NCBI GenBank assembly: GCA_022561215.1 | Contig: JADFRQ010000031.1 | Span: forward strand, 1-33,484 | DNA from: Chloroflexota bacterium | GTDB taxonomy: Bacteria; Chloroflexota; Anaerolineae; Anaerolineales; E44-bin32 | Reading direction: 5' to 3' | Length of the DNA: 33,484 nt | Shown here: piece after piece, positions 1 through 8,156 of the stretch | Layout of the letters: each line of letters opens with the position of its first letter | Numbering within the stretch: position 1 is the stretch's first letter | Translations under genes and position numbers: made by a program | The notes under the pieces: model-generated | Seen by the model: the letters and a program-made list of their open reading frames with translations, nothing else | Database searches by the model: none | What the model was told of the DNA's origin: nothing

Positions 1-87
1 GCTTCGATGGCCGATCATCGCTTGTTGCATGGTTTGCAGTGTTTCCGGGGTTACATCCGTTGGGCCAGGGATAAATAAGCGTGTCAT
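1..87 (-). CDS. class V aminotransferase, N-terminal fragment
   Basis: The first 29 codons of a gene running off the left edge are visible on the minus strand. The translation begins MTRLFIPGPTDVTPETLQ and continues to MIGHRS. The F-I-P-G-P-T-x-V-x-P-E...M-I-G-H-R-S pattern is typical of the start of PLP-dependent class V aminotransferases (alanine-glyoxylate or serine-pyruvate aminotransferase type). The ATG at 85-87 is preceded by AGAGG, a plausible ribosome binding site. The PLP lysine lies outside the window, so the substrate cannot be judged. The gene is divergent from the DUF2089 gene and shares its intergenic control region. Confidence 0.8.
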   Translation of the reverse strand, partial: MTRLFIPGPTDVTPETLQTMQQAMIGHRS

Positions 88-193
88 TGAAGCCTCTTTG
101 TTTTGGGATGGCCATGATTCTAACAGAATCAGCGTTAAATTGAAGAGACTCGTATAAATGCCGCCGAGGAATGGAATTTCCGCCGAATTTTCA

Positions 194-261
194 AAGAATA
201 TTAATCAATAGGTAAAGATAATTAATATTCTTATTGACAATATTAATCGAACGGCTACAAT
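194..261 (+). promoter_or_regulatory. promoter with AATATTAAT operator repeats
   Basis: A perfect 12-bp inverted repeat (AAGAATATTAAT at 194-205, ATTAATATTCTT at 221-232) lies directly upstream of a near-consensus sigma-70 promoter: TTGACA at 234-239, a 16-bp spacer, and TACAAT at 256-261. A third half-site, AATATTAATC, occurs at 239-248 inside the spacer and repeats 197-206 exactly. The arrangement suggests a repressor operator overlapping the promoter of the DUF2089 gene. The regulator is unknown. The stretch is much more AT-rich than its surroundings. Confidence 0.6.
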
Positions 262-310
262 TCTTGAAATAATTTAATTATAGAAATTATTATTGAAAAG
301 AAGGTGGCCC

Positions 311-361
311 ATGGTAATTCTCTTCGATTTTGGAGGCCTTATTCCAGTCTTCTACCTGTGA
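311..361 (+). CDS. possible 16-aa leader peptide
   Basis: Inside the roughly 175-nt 5' leader of the DUF2089 gene there is a short ORF, MVILFDFGGLIPVFYL, with an AAGG ribosome-binding-like sequence 9 nt upstream. It is followed by a nested stem: GTGCG (374-378) with CGCAC (407-411) outside, and CTGCC (390-394) with GGCAG (399-403) inside. A leader peptide plus a structured leader would fit translational attenuation. The ORF is very short and may be chance. Confidence 0.25.
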   Translation: MVILFDFGGLIPVFYL

Positions 362-443
362 ATTTCTATTTGAGTGCGGGGTAGTGATCCTGCCTAAGGG
401 CAGAAGCGCACGATAATGTAGGCTTAAAAGAGAGGTTGGATCA

Positions 444-836
444 ATGAACCCTGTTCCGACAACGTGTCCGGTTTGTCATGAGAAACTCACGGTTCGCAAA
501 TTGCAGTGCAGAAATTGTGATACCTCGATCGAGGGTCATTTTGAATTGGGTCTCTTGGGTAATCTCAATCCAGATCAGTTAATCTTTATAGAAACATTTA
601 TCCGTTGCGAGGGAAAGCTGAACCGCGTAGAGAAAGTGTTGGGCATGTCCTATCCGACTTTACGCGCACGACTAACGGAAATTATTCGGACGATGGATTC
701 TCAAGTTGATCCCGAAAGAGAATTAGTTAGCGATGAGGAGCGCCATCGAATATTGGACGACCTGGCCAACGGTCGGATATCCTCTGCAGAAGCGGCACGC
801 TTCCTTGAAGGTGAGAGTTCGTTAACTGAAGCTTGA
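444..836 (+). CDS. DUF2089 zinc-ribbon/HTH regulator
   Basis: A 130-aa protein with a four-cysteine zinc ribbon (C8-x2-C11 and C22-x2-C25). It is followed by the family signature 'IEGHFELG...L..DQL.FIETFIRCEGKLNRVEKVLGMSYPTLRARL', a helix-turn-helix-like segment at about residues 45-85. The C-terminal helix 'RHRILDDLANGRISSAEAARFL' (about 100-121) is the short SHOCT-like helix found in DUF2089 and toast-rack proteins. DUF2089 proteins are small putative transcription factors of unknown target. Downstream lie a decayed toast-rack gene and a broken SHOCT-like gene, the usual company of this family. GAGAGG upstream of the ATG is the probable ribosome binding site. The gene appears intact. Confidence 0.85.
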   Translation: MNPVPTTCPVCHEKLTVRKLQCRNCDTSIEGHFELGLLGNLNPDQLIFIETFIRCEGKLNRVEKVLGMSYPTLRARLTEIIRTMDSQVDPERELVSDEERHRILDDLANGRISSAEAARFLEGESSLTEA

Positions 837-918
837 CGTGTGGGTGCTGCCCGAGAATGTGAACAGTATTTTAAACCCATTTAATGATGGCTAGATTGAC
901 ACTTTATGCACTACCCAG

Positions 919-1663
919 GAGGTCAATCGCAAGCCAAACTCTCTTAGAAAGGGAAAGGTTCCTTACTATCATCGTAGAATGCAACGAATTCGCAGGCGCG
1001 GTCGAAATGAGAACATTAATATTTCGTAGTGTTTGTTTTCCATTGAGTCGCTAAGGGTCAGGCCTGATCTACAGGATAGGAATTGAAATCAAATTGGGCT
1101 TGTGGTTGTTGCAGCCGCGCAAGGTTCGATTTTGCAGGTCGCGGGATCACAAAACAGGCCAGAGATCGACAATGCCCCTCGGGCGCGCTTGAAACGTAAT
1201 GATCTGCCGCCGGAGGGGATTGCCCGATGCACACGCAGAGACTTGAAGTGGGCAAAAAGCGAAAAAATCATCGATTGGGAAAGTTACGTCTTTTCAGCAG
1301 GGAGAACACACATTTCGAGGCGTAGGTTCCCTCCGGTGAGCAATTGGATATCGAACAGAAGGGCAGTTTGTTGACGTTTAAGTGTGTGATAGATTGTCTT
1401 ATTTTTCTGCCGCGGGAGTCAACAATTGAGATTGAAATTGTCGGTGGTGATTTTTACGCCCGGCGGGGGACACGAGATATGGCAATTGATCGCGTTGGGG
1501 GAAATGCATACGTGGAACGAATATCGGGTGATGTTCACACGGGGGCGATCTGGGCCTTCGGCGAGGAAGAACGTTTGCCGATACTGGGCATGCTCGAAAA
1601 GGGGACTAATATATGGTTGAAGGATACGAAAAACTTCTCCTAACCTCGGAGGGTGATGTATGA
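919..1663 (+). pseudogene. decayed toast-rack (DUF4097-like) gene with SHOCT-like tail
   Basis: No full ORF spans this 800-base stretch, but pieces of one protein can be read. At 1344-1620 the frame gives a beta-rich repeat ('FLPRESTIEIEIVGGDFYARRGTRDMAIDRVGGNAYVERISGDVHTG'; longest quoted parts are illustrative) matching the 'lP..stveie.vgGd...r...gdl.i.rVgG' pattern of DUF4097 adhesin-like proteins. It ends in 'EEERLPILGMLEKG', the start of a SHOCT-like helix. That helix continues one frame over as 'EGYEKLLLTSEGDV' and stops at a TGA (1661-1663) overlapping the ATG of the next gene. AGGAGG at about 917-923 may be the relic ribosome binding site, but the following codon is ATC. Boundaries are approximate; the N-terminal half is barely recognisable. 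Confidence 0.45.
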
Positions 1664-2649
1664 CAGCTGCAGTCTTATCAAGTCGTCAACCATCTTCCCC
1701 CGCGCTGCGTCCGGTTAATCCGCGTCGAGATATGAAGGCAGTTGCCGATCTTATCGAGACGGTTTTTGCGAATGAAATGGACCCCATGGGGACGCGTATG
1801 GTTCGAGATATGCGCGCATATGGTCGTGCTGGAATTTTTGGCTATCTTTTGGGGCGGCTCTTGTTGCCGGCCGCGGCCTATCCCAAAGGATATGTTTGGG
1901 AAGAAGAAAACGATATTATCGGAAATGCAAGTTTGCTGCGCGTGGAAGGATTCGAAACACGATGGGTGCTGGCCAATATTGCGGTCCGATCAGAGTATCG
2001 GAGGAGAGGCATCGGCCGCAAACTTACCCAAGCGTGCATTGATTTTGCACAAGAACAAGGCGCCCAGGAGCTCTTCTTGCAGGTCGCCAGCTCCAATCAA
2101 GGTGCTCAAGTGATGTATGCCGCATTAGGCTTCCGACCATTAGTCACGCGCAGTATCTGGCGCAGGGGTAAATCCGATGTGGTGCTTACGTCTGCCGATA
2201 CCGGCCAAACAAGGATGCGGCGCGATGGCGAATGGACGGAGCAACTCACATTAGCAGAACGTTTGCATCCTGAGGGCCTGGTTTGGCCCTATCCGTTAAC
2301 GGCTTCTCTGTATAAAAGCTCTATTTTAGACCAATTAATTGGCTCGATTGCCCAGCGTCATTGGGTTTGGGTGGAGAGTGGCCGTATGTTGGCATCACTC
2401 GCCGCACGTTATAGTGCCGACCAAAATCATTGGCGACTTATTCTGGTTGTTGAACCCGAAATGAGGGGACAGCTTGAGCGCCCAATGGTGAGCGCAGCAT
2501 TGATGGCTCTTGCGGGTCCGCGGCGAGAGATGGTTTTGGATTATTCCCCTGGTCTTGCTGATCAGGCTTTTATGGATTTGGGGTTTAAGCCAGAGCGCAC
2601 GCTGACCTGGATGTCGAACGATTTGGGGACGAAAATCAAGCGCGAGTAG
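1660..2649 (+). CDS. GNAT family N-acetyltransferase, two-domain
   Basis: A 329-aa protein. Residues about 15-170 form a GNAT domain with the acetyl-CoA-binding motif A 'RSEYRRRGIGRKLTQACIDF' (R/Q-x-x-G-x-G/A type) followed by 'ELFLQVASSNQGAQVMYAALGF', the family's typical strand and Asn-containing turn. The remaining 150 residues are a second domain without clear motifs, perhaps a degenerate GNAT repeat. It is predicted to transfer acetyl from acetyl-CoA to an amine; the substrate is unknown. GGAGG precedes the ATG at normal distance. The ATG overlaps the stop of the decayed upstream gene (ATGA), so the two were probably once translationally coupled. Intact and cytoplasmic. Confidence 0.85.
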   Translation: MTAAVLSSRQPSSPALRPVNPRRDMKAVADLIETVFANEMDPMGTRMVRDMRAYGRAGIFGYLLGRLLLPAAAYPKGYVWEEENDIIGNASLLRVEGFETRWVLANIAVRSEYRRRGIGRKLTQACIDFAQEQGAQELFLQVASSNQGAQVMYAALGFRPLVTRSIWRRGKSDVVLTSADTGQTRMRRDGEWTEQLTLAERLHPEGLVWPYPLTASLYKSSILDQLIGSIAQRHWVWVESGRMLASLAARYSADQNHWRLILVVEPEMRGQLERPMVSAALMALAGPRREMVLDYSPGLADQAFMDLGFKPERTLTWMSNDLGTKIKRE

Positions 2650-2671
2650 GCGGGATCCTGCGCAGCTCAGG

Positions 2672-2794
2672 ATGGCTGGCAACTTTGGGGGCTGGTTGTG
2701 GCTGTTTCCTGCGGCATATGTGTTGATTGGATTGCTGGTTCTCATACTTGCCCTGATCACCTATCTATTCGCCTTGGACGCATCCACGCAGTAG
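2672..2794 (+). CDS. possible 40-aa single-TM protein
   Basis: A short ORF, MAGNFGGWLWLFPAAYVLIG and onward, ends in TAG at 2792-2794 and consists almost entirely of one hydrophobic helix. The ribosome binding site is poor (AGG very close to the ATG). The same frame continues after the TAG, through one further stop (TGA at 2861), to TAG at 3023-3025. That end lies 12 nt before the broken SHOCT-like gene, and the late part reads like protein (NPAFDELLLAMDSSFSSENP). It may therefore be the start of a longer decayed gene (2672-3025). No family recognised. Confidence 0.35.
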   Translation: MAGNFGGWLWLFPAAYVLIGLLVLILALITYLFALDASTQ

Positions 2795-3037
2795 AGCGGG
2801 GCTTTTCAGCGGGCCAGGGAAATAAATATTGGATTTCCGGCGCCTACCCGCTTGATGGCGTGAGCGCTACGCAAGAGGAGCGCGGGAAGAGATGCGCATA
2901 ATAATCCCGCGTTTGACGAACTGCTTCTCGCAATGGACAGTAGTTTTTCGAGTGAAAATCCTATTCTCATTGCGGTAGACAAGGATCAAGGAAGTGAGGA
3001 AAGGATCAAAAGTACAATGGGATAGGCCGGAGGCGAA

Positions 3038-3411
3038 ATGGCGCTAAGAAATTGACGCGTAAATATCTTGCGTATGATCGAATCAGGCAAAATTATGGCT
3101 GATGAAGGCTCACGCCTTCTGGAGGCTCTGTCGAAAGTCTATCGGCGACGTGCTACAAAAAGACAGGGCGACGCCCAATGGCTTCGCATTCGCGTTTCGG
3201 ATGTTCATACTAATAAAACGAGCGCTCGTGTTAATTTACCTGTTGGAATTGTTGATGTTGGATTGCGCATGGGGGGGCAAAAATTGTCCCCAATATGGCT
3301 GGAATGGAAATTGAGGAGCTCTCGGACGTATTACGGCAAGGGCTCACAGGGAAGATCATCAATATTATGGATGAAGATGATGGTCAGCGGGTAGAAAATT
3401 ATTTCGAGTAA
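3038..3411 (+). pseudogene. broken SHOCT-like small protein gene
   Basis: ATG at 3038 follows a good ribosome binding site (GGAGG, 5 nt before). The reading is MALRN, then TGA (3053-3055), then RVNILRMIESGKIMADEGSR and LLEAL. This is the SHOCT-like helical hairpin seen in DUF2089/toast-rack clusters, followed by a small beta domain ('LRIRVSDVHTNKTSARVNLP', 'VDVGLRMGG'). At a run of seven G (3271-3277) the frame is lost. Adding one G restores 'AKIVPNMAGMEIEELSDVLR' and 'GKIINIMDEDDGQRVE' to a stop at 3409-3411. Two independent lesions argue for a pseudogene, although homopolymer sequencing error could explain the second. Translation might restart at TTG 3068. Confidence 0.7.
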
Positions 3412-3472
3412 GTCAGTTGGTGATCAGTAAATGGTAAACAGGAAACAGTAACGTGTAATACGTAAACAGTCC

Positions 3473-3521
3473 CTAGTCCCCAATCTCTAGTTCCCAATCA
3501 CTATGCTATACTGCGCATAAT
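3473..3521 (+). promoter_or_regulatory. thrC promoter with 13-bp tandem repeat
   Basis: An extended -10 box (TATGC TATACT, the hexamer at 3507-3512) lies 9 nt before the thrC ATG. That leaves almost no leader, and there is no ribosome binding site. Just upstream, CTAGTCCCCAATC (3473-3485) and CTAGTTCCCAATC (3487-3499) form a 14-bp-period tandem repeat with one mismatch. They follow a low-complexity stretch rich in GTAAACAG-like words (3426-3470). A -35 box is not evident. Confidence 0.5.
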
Positions 3522-4667
3522 ATGAGCCGACTCGTCTATCTGGAGTGTCCTGAATGTGGGGAAAGGCATGATTCGGATCAACTACAGACTTACTGTTTGA
3601 ACTGCGAATCGCCGCTGCTTGCGCGTTATGATCTTTCATCTCCAATTGACAGGAATGCCATCTCCGCACGCACTGGAGGAATTTGGCGCTGGAGGGAAGT
3701 CTTACCGGTGCAAGACGAATCTTTTATTGTTTATCTCGGAGAAGGCGATACTCCACTCGTTCGTATCCCCAAGATTTCTGCCGCCATGGGTCTCGAAAAC
3801 TTAAGTGTAAAGGATGAAAGTGCAAACCCCACGGGGACATTCAAGGCCCGCGGGCTTGCCGTTGCGCTATCAAAGGCGGCAGAACTTGGCGTGGATAAAT
3901 TCGTCATCCCCACTGCTGGAAATGCAGGTGGAGCATTAGCAGCTTATGCGGCTAAGGGCGGTTTTGAAGCCCATGTGTTCATGCCCCAAGATGCGCCGCT
4001 GCTAAATAAAATGGAGGTAAAGGCTGCGGGCGCTCATCTCCATCTGGTCGATGGTCTCATCGATCTGGCGGGTGAACAAGCGGCAAAATTATCATCACAG
4101 AATGGATGCTTCAATGTTTCTACTTTTAAAGAGCCCTATCGCGTAGAGGGGAAGAAAATCATGGGTTACGAACTGGCGCAGGCTTTTGATTGGCATTTGC
4201 CCGATGTTATCGTATACCCAACCGGTGGTGGAACGGGGCTGGTGGGGATGTGGAAAGCTTTTGCCGAAATGCGCGAACTCGGTTGGATTGATTCGCACTT
4301 GCCGCGTATGGTAAGTGTGCAATCGACAGGTTGTGCCCCAGTCATACGTGCACTCGAGACGGGGGCAGAACGGGTAGATTATTGGGAAAATGCATCGACG
4401 TACGCGGCAGGATTGCGAACACCAGGTGCATTCGCGGACCGCTTGATCCTGCGCGCAGTCCGCGAGAGTGATGGTACAGGGGTCGCCGTGAGCGATGATG
4501 AAATTCGCAGGGCTCAGGTTCAACTCGCACGCGAGGCTGGACTGCTGGTATGTCCTGAAGGTGCTGCCAGTCTCGCTGGCTTGAAAAAACTTGTCGAAAG
4601 TGATTGGATACGTGCCGACGAAAATATTGTTCTTTTCAATACAGGCTCGGGATTGAAGTATCTTTGA
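3522..4667 (+). CDS. thrC: threonine synthase
   Basis: A 381-aa fold-type II PLP enzyme that converts O-phosphohomoserine to threonine. The N-terminus carries a zinc ribbon (C9, C12, C25, C28), as in the longer bacterial and plant threonine synthases. The PLP lysine is K108 in 'NPTGTFKARG', and the phosphate-binding glycine loops are 'PTAGNAGGALAAYA' and 'YPTGGGTGLVGMW'. The length is normal. The last base of its TGA is the first base of the downstream kinase ATG (TGATG), so the two genes are translationally coupled. Sequence alone cannot fully exclude a related enzyme such as cysteate synthase, but the zinc ribbon and motifs fit ThrC. Confidence 0.9.
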   Translation: MSRLVYLECPECGERHDSDQLQTYCLNCESPLLARYDLSSPIDRNAISARTGGIWRWREVLPVQDESFIVYLGEGDTPLVRIPKISAAMGLENLSVKDESANPTGTFKARGLAVALSKAAELGVDKFVIPTAGNAGGALAAYAAKGGFEAHVFMPQDAPLLNKMEVKAAGAHLHLVDGLIDLAGEQAAKLSSQNGCFNVSTFKEPYRVEGKKIMGYELAQAFDWHLPDVIVYPTGGGTGLVGMWKAFAEMRELGWIDSHLPRMVSVQSTGCAPVIRALETGAERVDYWENASTYAAGLRTPGAFADRLILRAVRESDGTGVAVSDDEIRRAQVQLAREAGLLVCPEGAASLAGLKKLVESDWIRADENIVLFNTGSGLKYL

Positions 4668-7249
4668 TGACCTCGGATCTTAGAGAATCGACACGCGCGC
4701 GTGCCTCCCTTGAACTGCTGTATGACATCAGCCGCGAACTGGCGGCGCACTTAAATCTCGATGATTTGCTTGCCAGGATCCTGGAATTAACCATCGAAAC
4801 CACCGGTGGACAGTCGGGAAGCATCATTGTCATCGATGAATACGGGAAAATTAAGGAAGGTGCCTTCGCGTTTGAGGGCAAAATCTACGATCAAAAGGCA
4901 GCCCAATTATCGGATACATTTGATCAGGGCCTTGCCGGATGGGTTGTCCGTAATCAAGAACCGGTACTTGTTGAAAACACACTCCTCGAAGATCGTTGGC
5001 TGAAGCGCGAACTAGAAGTTTCCAAGGGAGCCGGGAAATCGGCAATCCTGGTCCCCCTTACGGAGAGGGAGCGCGTGGTAGGTGTGCTCACGATAGTCCA
5101 TCCCGAAGAAGGCCATTTTCATGATAAGGATCTTGATCTCCTTAATGCGATCGCGGATCAGGCCGGTCTCGCAATAGAAAATGCGCAGCTCTTTTCAACC
5201 GAGCAGAGCCGACGTAAGTTCGCTTCTACCTTGCAAGAGATTGCCCGGAGTATTAATTCTTCGCTCGACCCCTCGCAAGTGTTCCCCCTGATCCTTGACC
5301 AATTAAGTCGCGTAATTGAATTTGACAGCGCTAGCATTTTTGTGCATGGTGACGATATGTTACGCCTTGTAGCTGCACATGGAATTGATGAAAAGGTGGT
5401 GCAAATCGGCCTCACAATTCCCACGGATGGAAATTCCCTCATCGGCCAAGTTCTTATGCGCAGAAGGCCTCTGGCGATCGATGATATCCAAGTTATCGCC
5501 GAATGGAATCGATCGGAGGAAATGCCGCAAAGCGCTAAGATGCGATCATGGATCGGCGCACCGCTGCTGGTGCGTGACAAGGTTGTGGGCGTGCTGACCG
5601 TTGACAACAAAAAGGCCTTTGCCTACGGCCCGCTCCAGCTGGAAATGGTGGATGCTTTTGCTAACCAAGCAGCGACCGCAATCGCCAATGCTGAAATCTA
5701 TGCCGAGAGTCAACGCCAAATGCAAGCAACTGTTGCGCTGGCGGAAACCGCGCGTGTCGTTAGCGGCAGTCTTAATCTTGATGAAGTGCTCGGTCGAATT
5801 CTAGAGCAAACCATGAAAACATTGGATGTTGAAGCGACATCCATTGCCCTGCTCGACAAAACAAATAATGAACTCGAGTTCAAATCCGCCTTGGGTAATG
5901 AATCGGAAACGGTCGTCGGCATTCGACTTCAAAAAGGAGAGGGCATCGCCGGTTGGGTAGCCGAAAATGGCGAGGCACTTATTGTTCCTGATGTGAACCT
6001 CGATCCCCGATTTAATCGTGAGATAGATCAGCGAACAGGGTTTGAAACGAGAGCGATTGCATGTGTTCCCATCCGCGTGCAGGATGAGATTCTCGGTGTT
6101 CTTGAAGTGCTCAACCCGCGCCGCGGGACCTTTGAGAATCAGTTTTTGGAAATTCTTCTGGGAATTGCGGGAATGGCAGGTACCGCCATTGAACATGCAC
6201 GACTTTATTCAGAAACCCAGGCGGCGCGCCAACGTTATGCTGGCTTATTTGAAGACAGCATCGACCCGATACTGTTAACAGATCTTGAGGGGATTATAAC
6301 GGATGCCAATCGGCGGGCGCATACTTACCTGGGCAGGAGCGCACATGAATTGCAAGGTAGGCAATTTAATGACCTCCATGATGCCCCGCAGGGCAGTGAG
6401 ATCGCGGATCTCCACCAGCTTGAAATTGGAGTAGCGCAATCTTTCGCGAGCACGGCGTTGCACATGGATGGGAGCACGATGCCTGTAGAGATCCATGTGA
6501 AGCGTATGGACATGGATGGGCTACCTATTCTTCAATGGATATTGCGAGATCTTTCCGAACGCCACGCCCTGGATCAGTTGAAGGCCGATCTCACGTCCAT
6601 GATCTTTCACGATCTGCGGTCGCCTTTAGGAAATATAATTTCGAGTCTCGAAGTGATGAAAATCTCGATCGATAAAGAGGATGAAACAATGGGCGCGGTG
6701 ATTTCAGTTGCTCAACGTTCCAGCAGACGCTTATTACGACTCATTGATTCGCTGCTCGATATTGGCTTGCTGGAAGAAGGCAGAGCAGAACTGTACAAAA
6801 GTGCAGCATCCATCTCCTCCTTGGTGGACGAAGCCATGGAGGAAGTTCGCCCGGTTGCCGAAGCAAAAGGACAGGATCTAACGTTGACCACAAGTGGTAC
6901 TGCGGTAAACAATCTCGAAATTGATGTAGATATGATCCGCAGAGTTGTTATCAATCTGGTTGAGAATGCCGTAAAGTACACTCCCGCTAACGGTGTGATA
7001 AGGGTGCATATTGAAAAAGGGGAACATGAAATTCTTGTACGTGTGAAAGATAACGGGCAAGGGATTGAAGCCGAAAATCAGAAAATTATTTTCGACAAAT
7101 TTGCACGTTTAACACGCAAAGGAAGATCCAAAGGGCTAGGATTGGGGTTGGCCTTTTGTCGCCTTGGGATTGAAGCACATGGGGGGAAAGTTTGGGTTGA
7201 AAGCGAACCGGGACAGGGTGCCACCTTCTTCTTTACGCTCCCAGTATAA
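4667..7249 (+). CDS. GAF-GAF-GAF-PAS sensor histidine kinase
   Basis: Taking the ATG at 4667, which overlaps the thrC stop by one base, gives 860 aa. An upstream start inside thrC is possible but less likely. There are three GAF domains in series (about 15-165, 185-350 and 370-530) with repeated 'G.aGWV...ep' and 'PL...rvVGVLtv' motifs, then a PAS domain (about 535-650). Next come HisKA with the phosphoacceptor H648 in 'FHDLRSPLG', and HATPase_c with N box 'INLVENAVKYTP', G1 'VKDNGQGIE' and G2 'KGLGLGLAFC'. No membrane segment is seen, so it should be a cytoplasmic sensor of small ligands or redox state. No response regulator is adjacent. Coupling to threonine synthase is unexplained. Confidence 0.92.
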   Translation: MTSDLRESTRARASLELLYDISRELAAHLNLDDLLARILELTIETTGGQSGSIIVIDEYGKIKEGAFAFEGKIYDQKAAQLSDTFDQGLAGWVVRNQEPVLVENTLLEDRWLKRELEVSKGAGKSAILVPLTERERVVGVLTIVHPEEGHFHDKDLDLLNAIADQAGLAIENAQLFSTEQSRRKFASTLQEIARSINSSLDPSQVFPLILDQLSRVIEFDSASIFVHGDDMLRLVAAHGIDEKVVQIGLTIPTDGNSLIGQVLMRRRPLAIDDIQVIAEWNRSEEMPQSAKMRSWIGAPLLVRDKVVGVLTVDNKKAFAYGPLQLEMVDAFANQAATAIANAEIYAESQRQMQATVALAETARVVSGSLNLDEVLGRILEQTMKTLDVEATSIALLDKTNNELEFKSALGNESETVVGIRLQKGEGIAGWVAENGEALIVPDVNLDPRFNREIDQRTGFETRAIACVPIRVQDEILGVLEVLNPRRGTFENQFLEILLGIAGMAGTAIEHARLYSETQAARQRYAGLFEDSIDPILLTDLEGIITDANRRAHTYLGRSAHELQGRQFNDLHDAPQGSEIADLHQLEIGVAQSFASTALHMDGSTMPVEIHVKRMDMDGLPILQWILRDLSERHALDQLKADLTSMIFHDLRSPLGNIISSLEVMKISIDKEDETMGAVISVAQRSSRRLLRLIDSLLDIGLLEEGRAELYKSAASISSLVDEAMEEVRPVAEAKGQDLTLTTSGTAVNNLEIDVDMIRRVVINLVENAVKYTPANGVIRVHIEKGEHEILVRVKDNGQGIEAENQKIIFDKFARLTRKGRSKGLGLGLAFCRLGIEAHGGKVWVESEPGQGATFFFTLPV

Positions 7250-7266
7250 TAACTCCGGGAGTCGGC

Positions 7267-8103
7267 ATGCGCAAAATCGCAACAGGAATATATACTGAGA
7301 ATAAATACCCGTCGGTTCAGCTTGGTGTAATCGTAAGTGACGATGGGGTTTTGCTGATCGATAATCCCATTCGGCTGGAAGATGGCCGCAGTTGGCTATC
7401 CCAAGTTTCGGAGTTTGGCAAAGCGCACTACTTGGTACTTCTCGATCACCATCCAGACCGTGTGGTCGGTGCCCGCGATTTGAATATGCCGCTAATCGGT
7501 CATCAATTTACTCGCCAATACTTGGCGTCAAGGTCAGATTCATTTAAGGGGAATACCCATCCTATAGGAGCAGAGACGGATCGGCTCAAACGTATCACCG
7601 GGCTAACGCGTGCCATCCCGGATCTTTCTTTCAAGTATAAGATGAAGATTCGCCTGGGCCAACTTGAGATTGAATTCTGGCATAATCCGGGGCCAACTTC
7701 TGGCGCCATATGGGTAGTCAACCATAAGCGTAAGGTTCTTTTCATAGGTGACATGGTTACCGTTGATGAGCCGCCGTACGTTGGGGCTGCAGATATCAGC
7801 GGATGGTTGAAAAGCCTGGATTTCCTCCGTTCGTCGGAGTTGGAAGGCTATCGCATCATCTCCTCCAGAGATGGAATTATTAAGCGCAAACAAATTAACA
7901 GCATGGCCCGATTTGTGCGCAAACTCCAAGTTCGGGTTGAACGGCTTGGCCGTGTGAGTGATCTTGAGCTGGCGAGCAAAATCGCAGCGAGCGAAATTCT
8001 TGCGAGTTACAAGCTCAGCGGAACGCGTGCTGATATCGCTCAATTTCGCCTCAAGGTTGGTCTTGAAGACCTATTCAACAAAATATATACATCCGAAGCT
8101 TAA
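7267..8103 (+). CDS. metallo-beta-lactamase-fold protein with altered metal site
   Basis: 278 aa, 17 nt after the kinase, with GGGAG upstream of the ATG, so probably the same operon. The fold is recognisable: 'GVIVSDDGVLLIDNP' at the N-terminus, 'HNPGPTSGAIWV' where HTPGHTPGS is usual, and 'KVLFIGDMV' for the GD strand. The HxHxDH metal motif is replaced by 'LDHHPDRVVG': the first His is Asp and the last His is Arg, while the central His and Asp remain. Later His ligands are also poor. It may bind one metal, use a different ligand set, or have lost hydrolase activity. Substrate unknown. Confidence 0.75.
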   Translation: MRKIATGIYTENKYPSVQLGVIVSDDGVLLIDNPIRLEDGRSWLSQVSEFGKAHYLVLLDHHPDRVVGARDLNMPLIGHQFTRQYLASRSDSFKGNTHPIGAETDRLKRITGLTRAIPDLSFKYKMKIRLGQLEIEFWHNPGPTSGAIWVVNHKRKVLFIGDMVTVDEPPYVGAADISGWLKSLDFLRSSELEGYRIISSRDGIIKRKQINSMARFVRKLQVRVERLGRVSDLELASKIAASEILASYKLSGTRADIAQFRLKVGLEDLFNKIYTSEA

Positions 8104-8156
8104 CGTCTGTAGCCCCGCTGACTCCCCGTTCCAGAAGGTTGAAAGGCTGCACCTCT

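Noticed and set aside
1102..1374. A separate 90-aa gene at 1102-1374.
   Set aside because: No ribosome binding site, unusual composition, and it overlaps a better reading as part of a decayed toast-rack gene.
2861..2863. TGA in the 2672-3025 frame as a recoded stop.
   Set aside because: The same frame also has a TAG at 2792, and no protein family is recognisable, so recoding is not supported.
3053..3055. In-frame TGA in the SHOCT-like gene as a third selenocysteine codon.
   Set aside because: The position is codon 6 of a non-redox helical domain with no Cys expected and no hairpin at SECIS distance; the gene also has a frameshift.
4604..4666. Longer kinase ORF starting inside thrC.
   Set aside because: The extra 21 residues do not look like protein and the TGATG overlap start at 4667 is a standard coupling arrangement.
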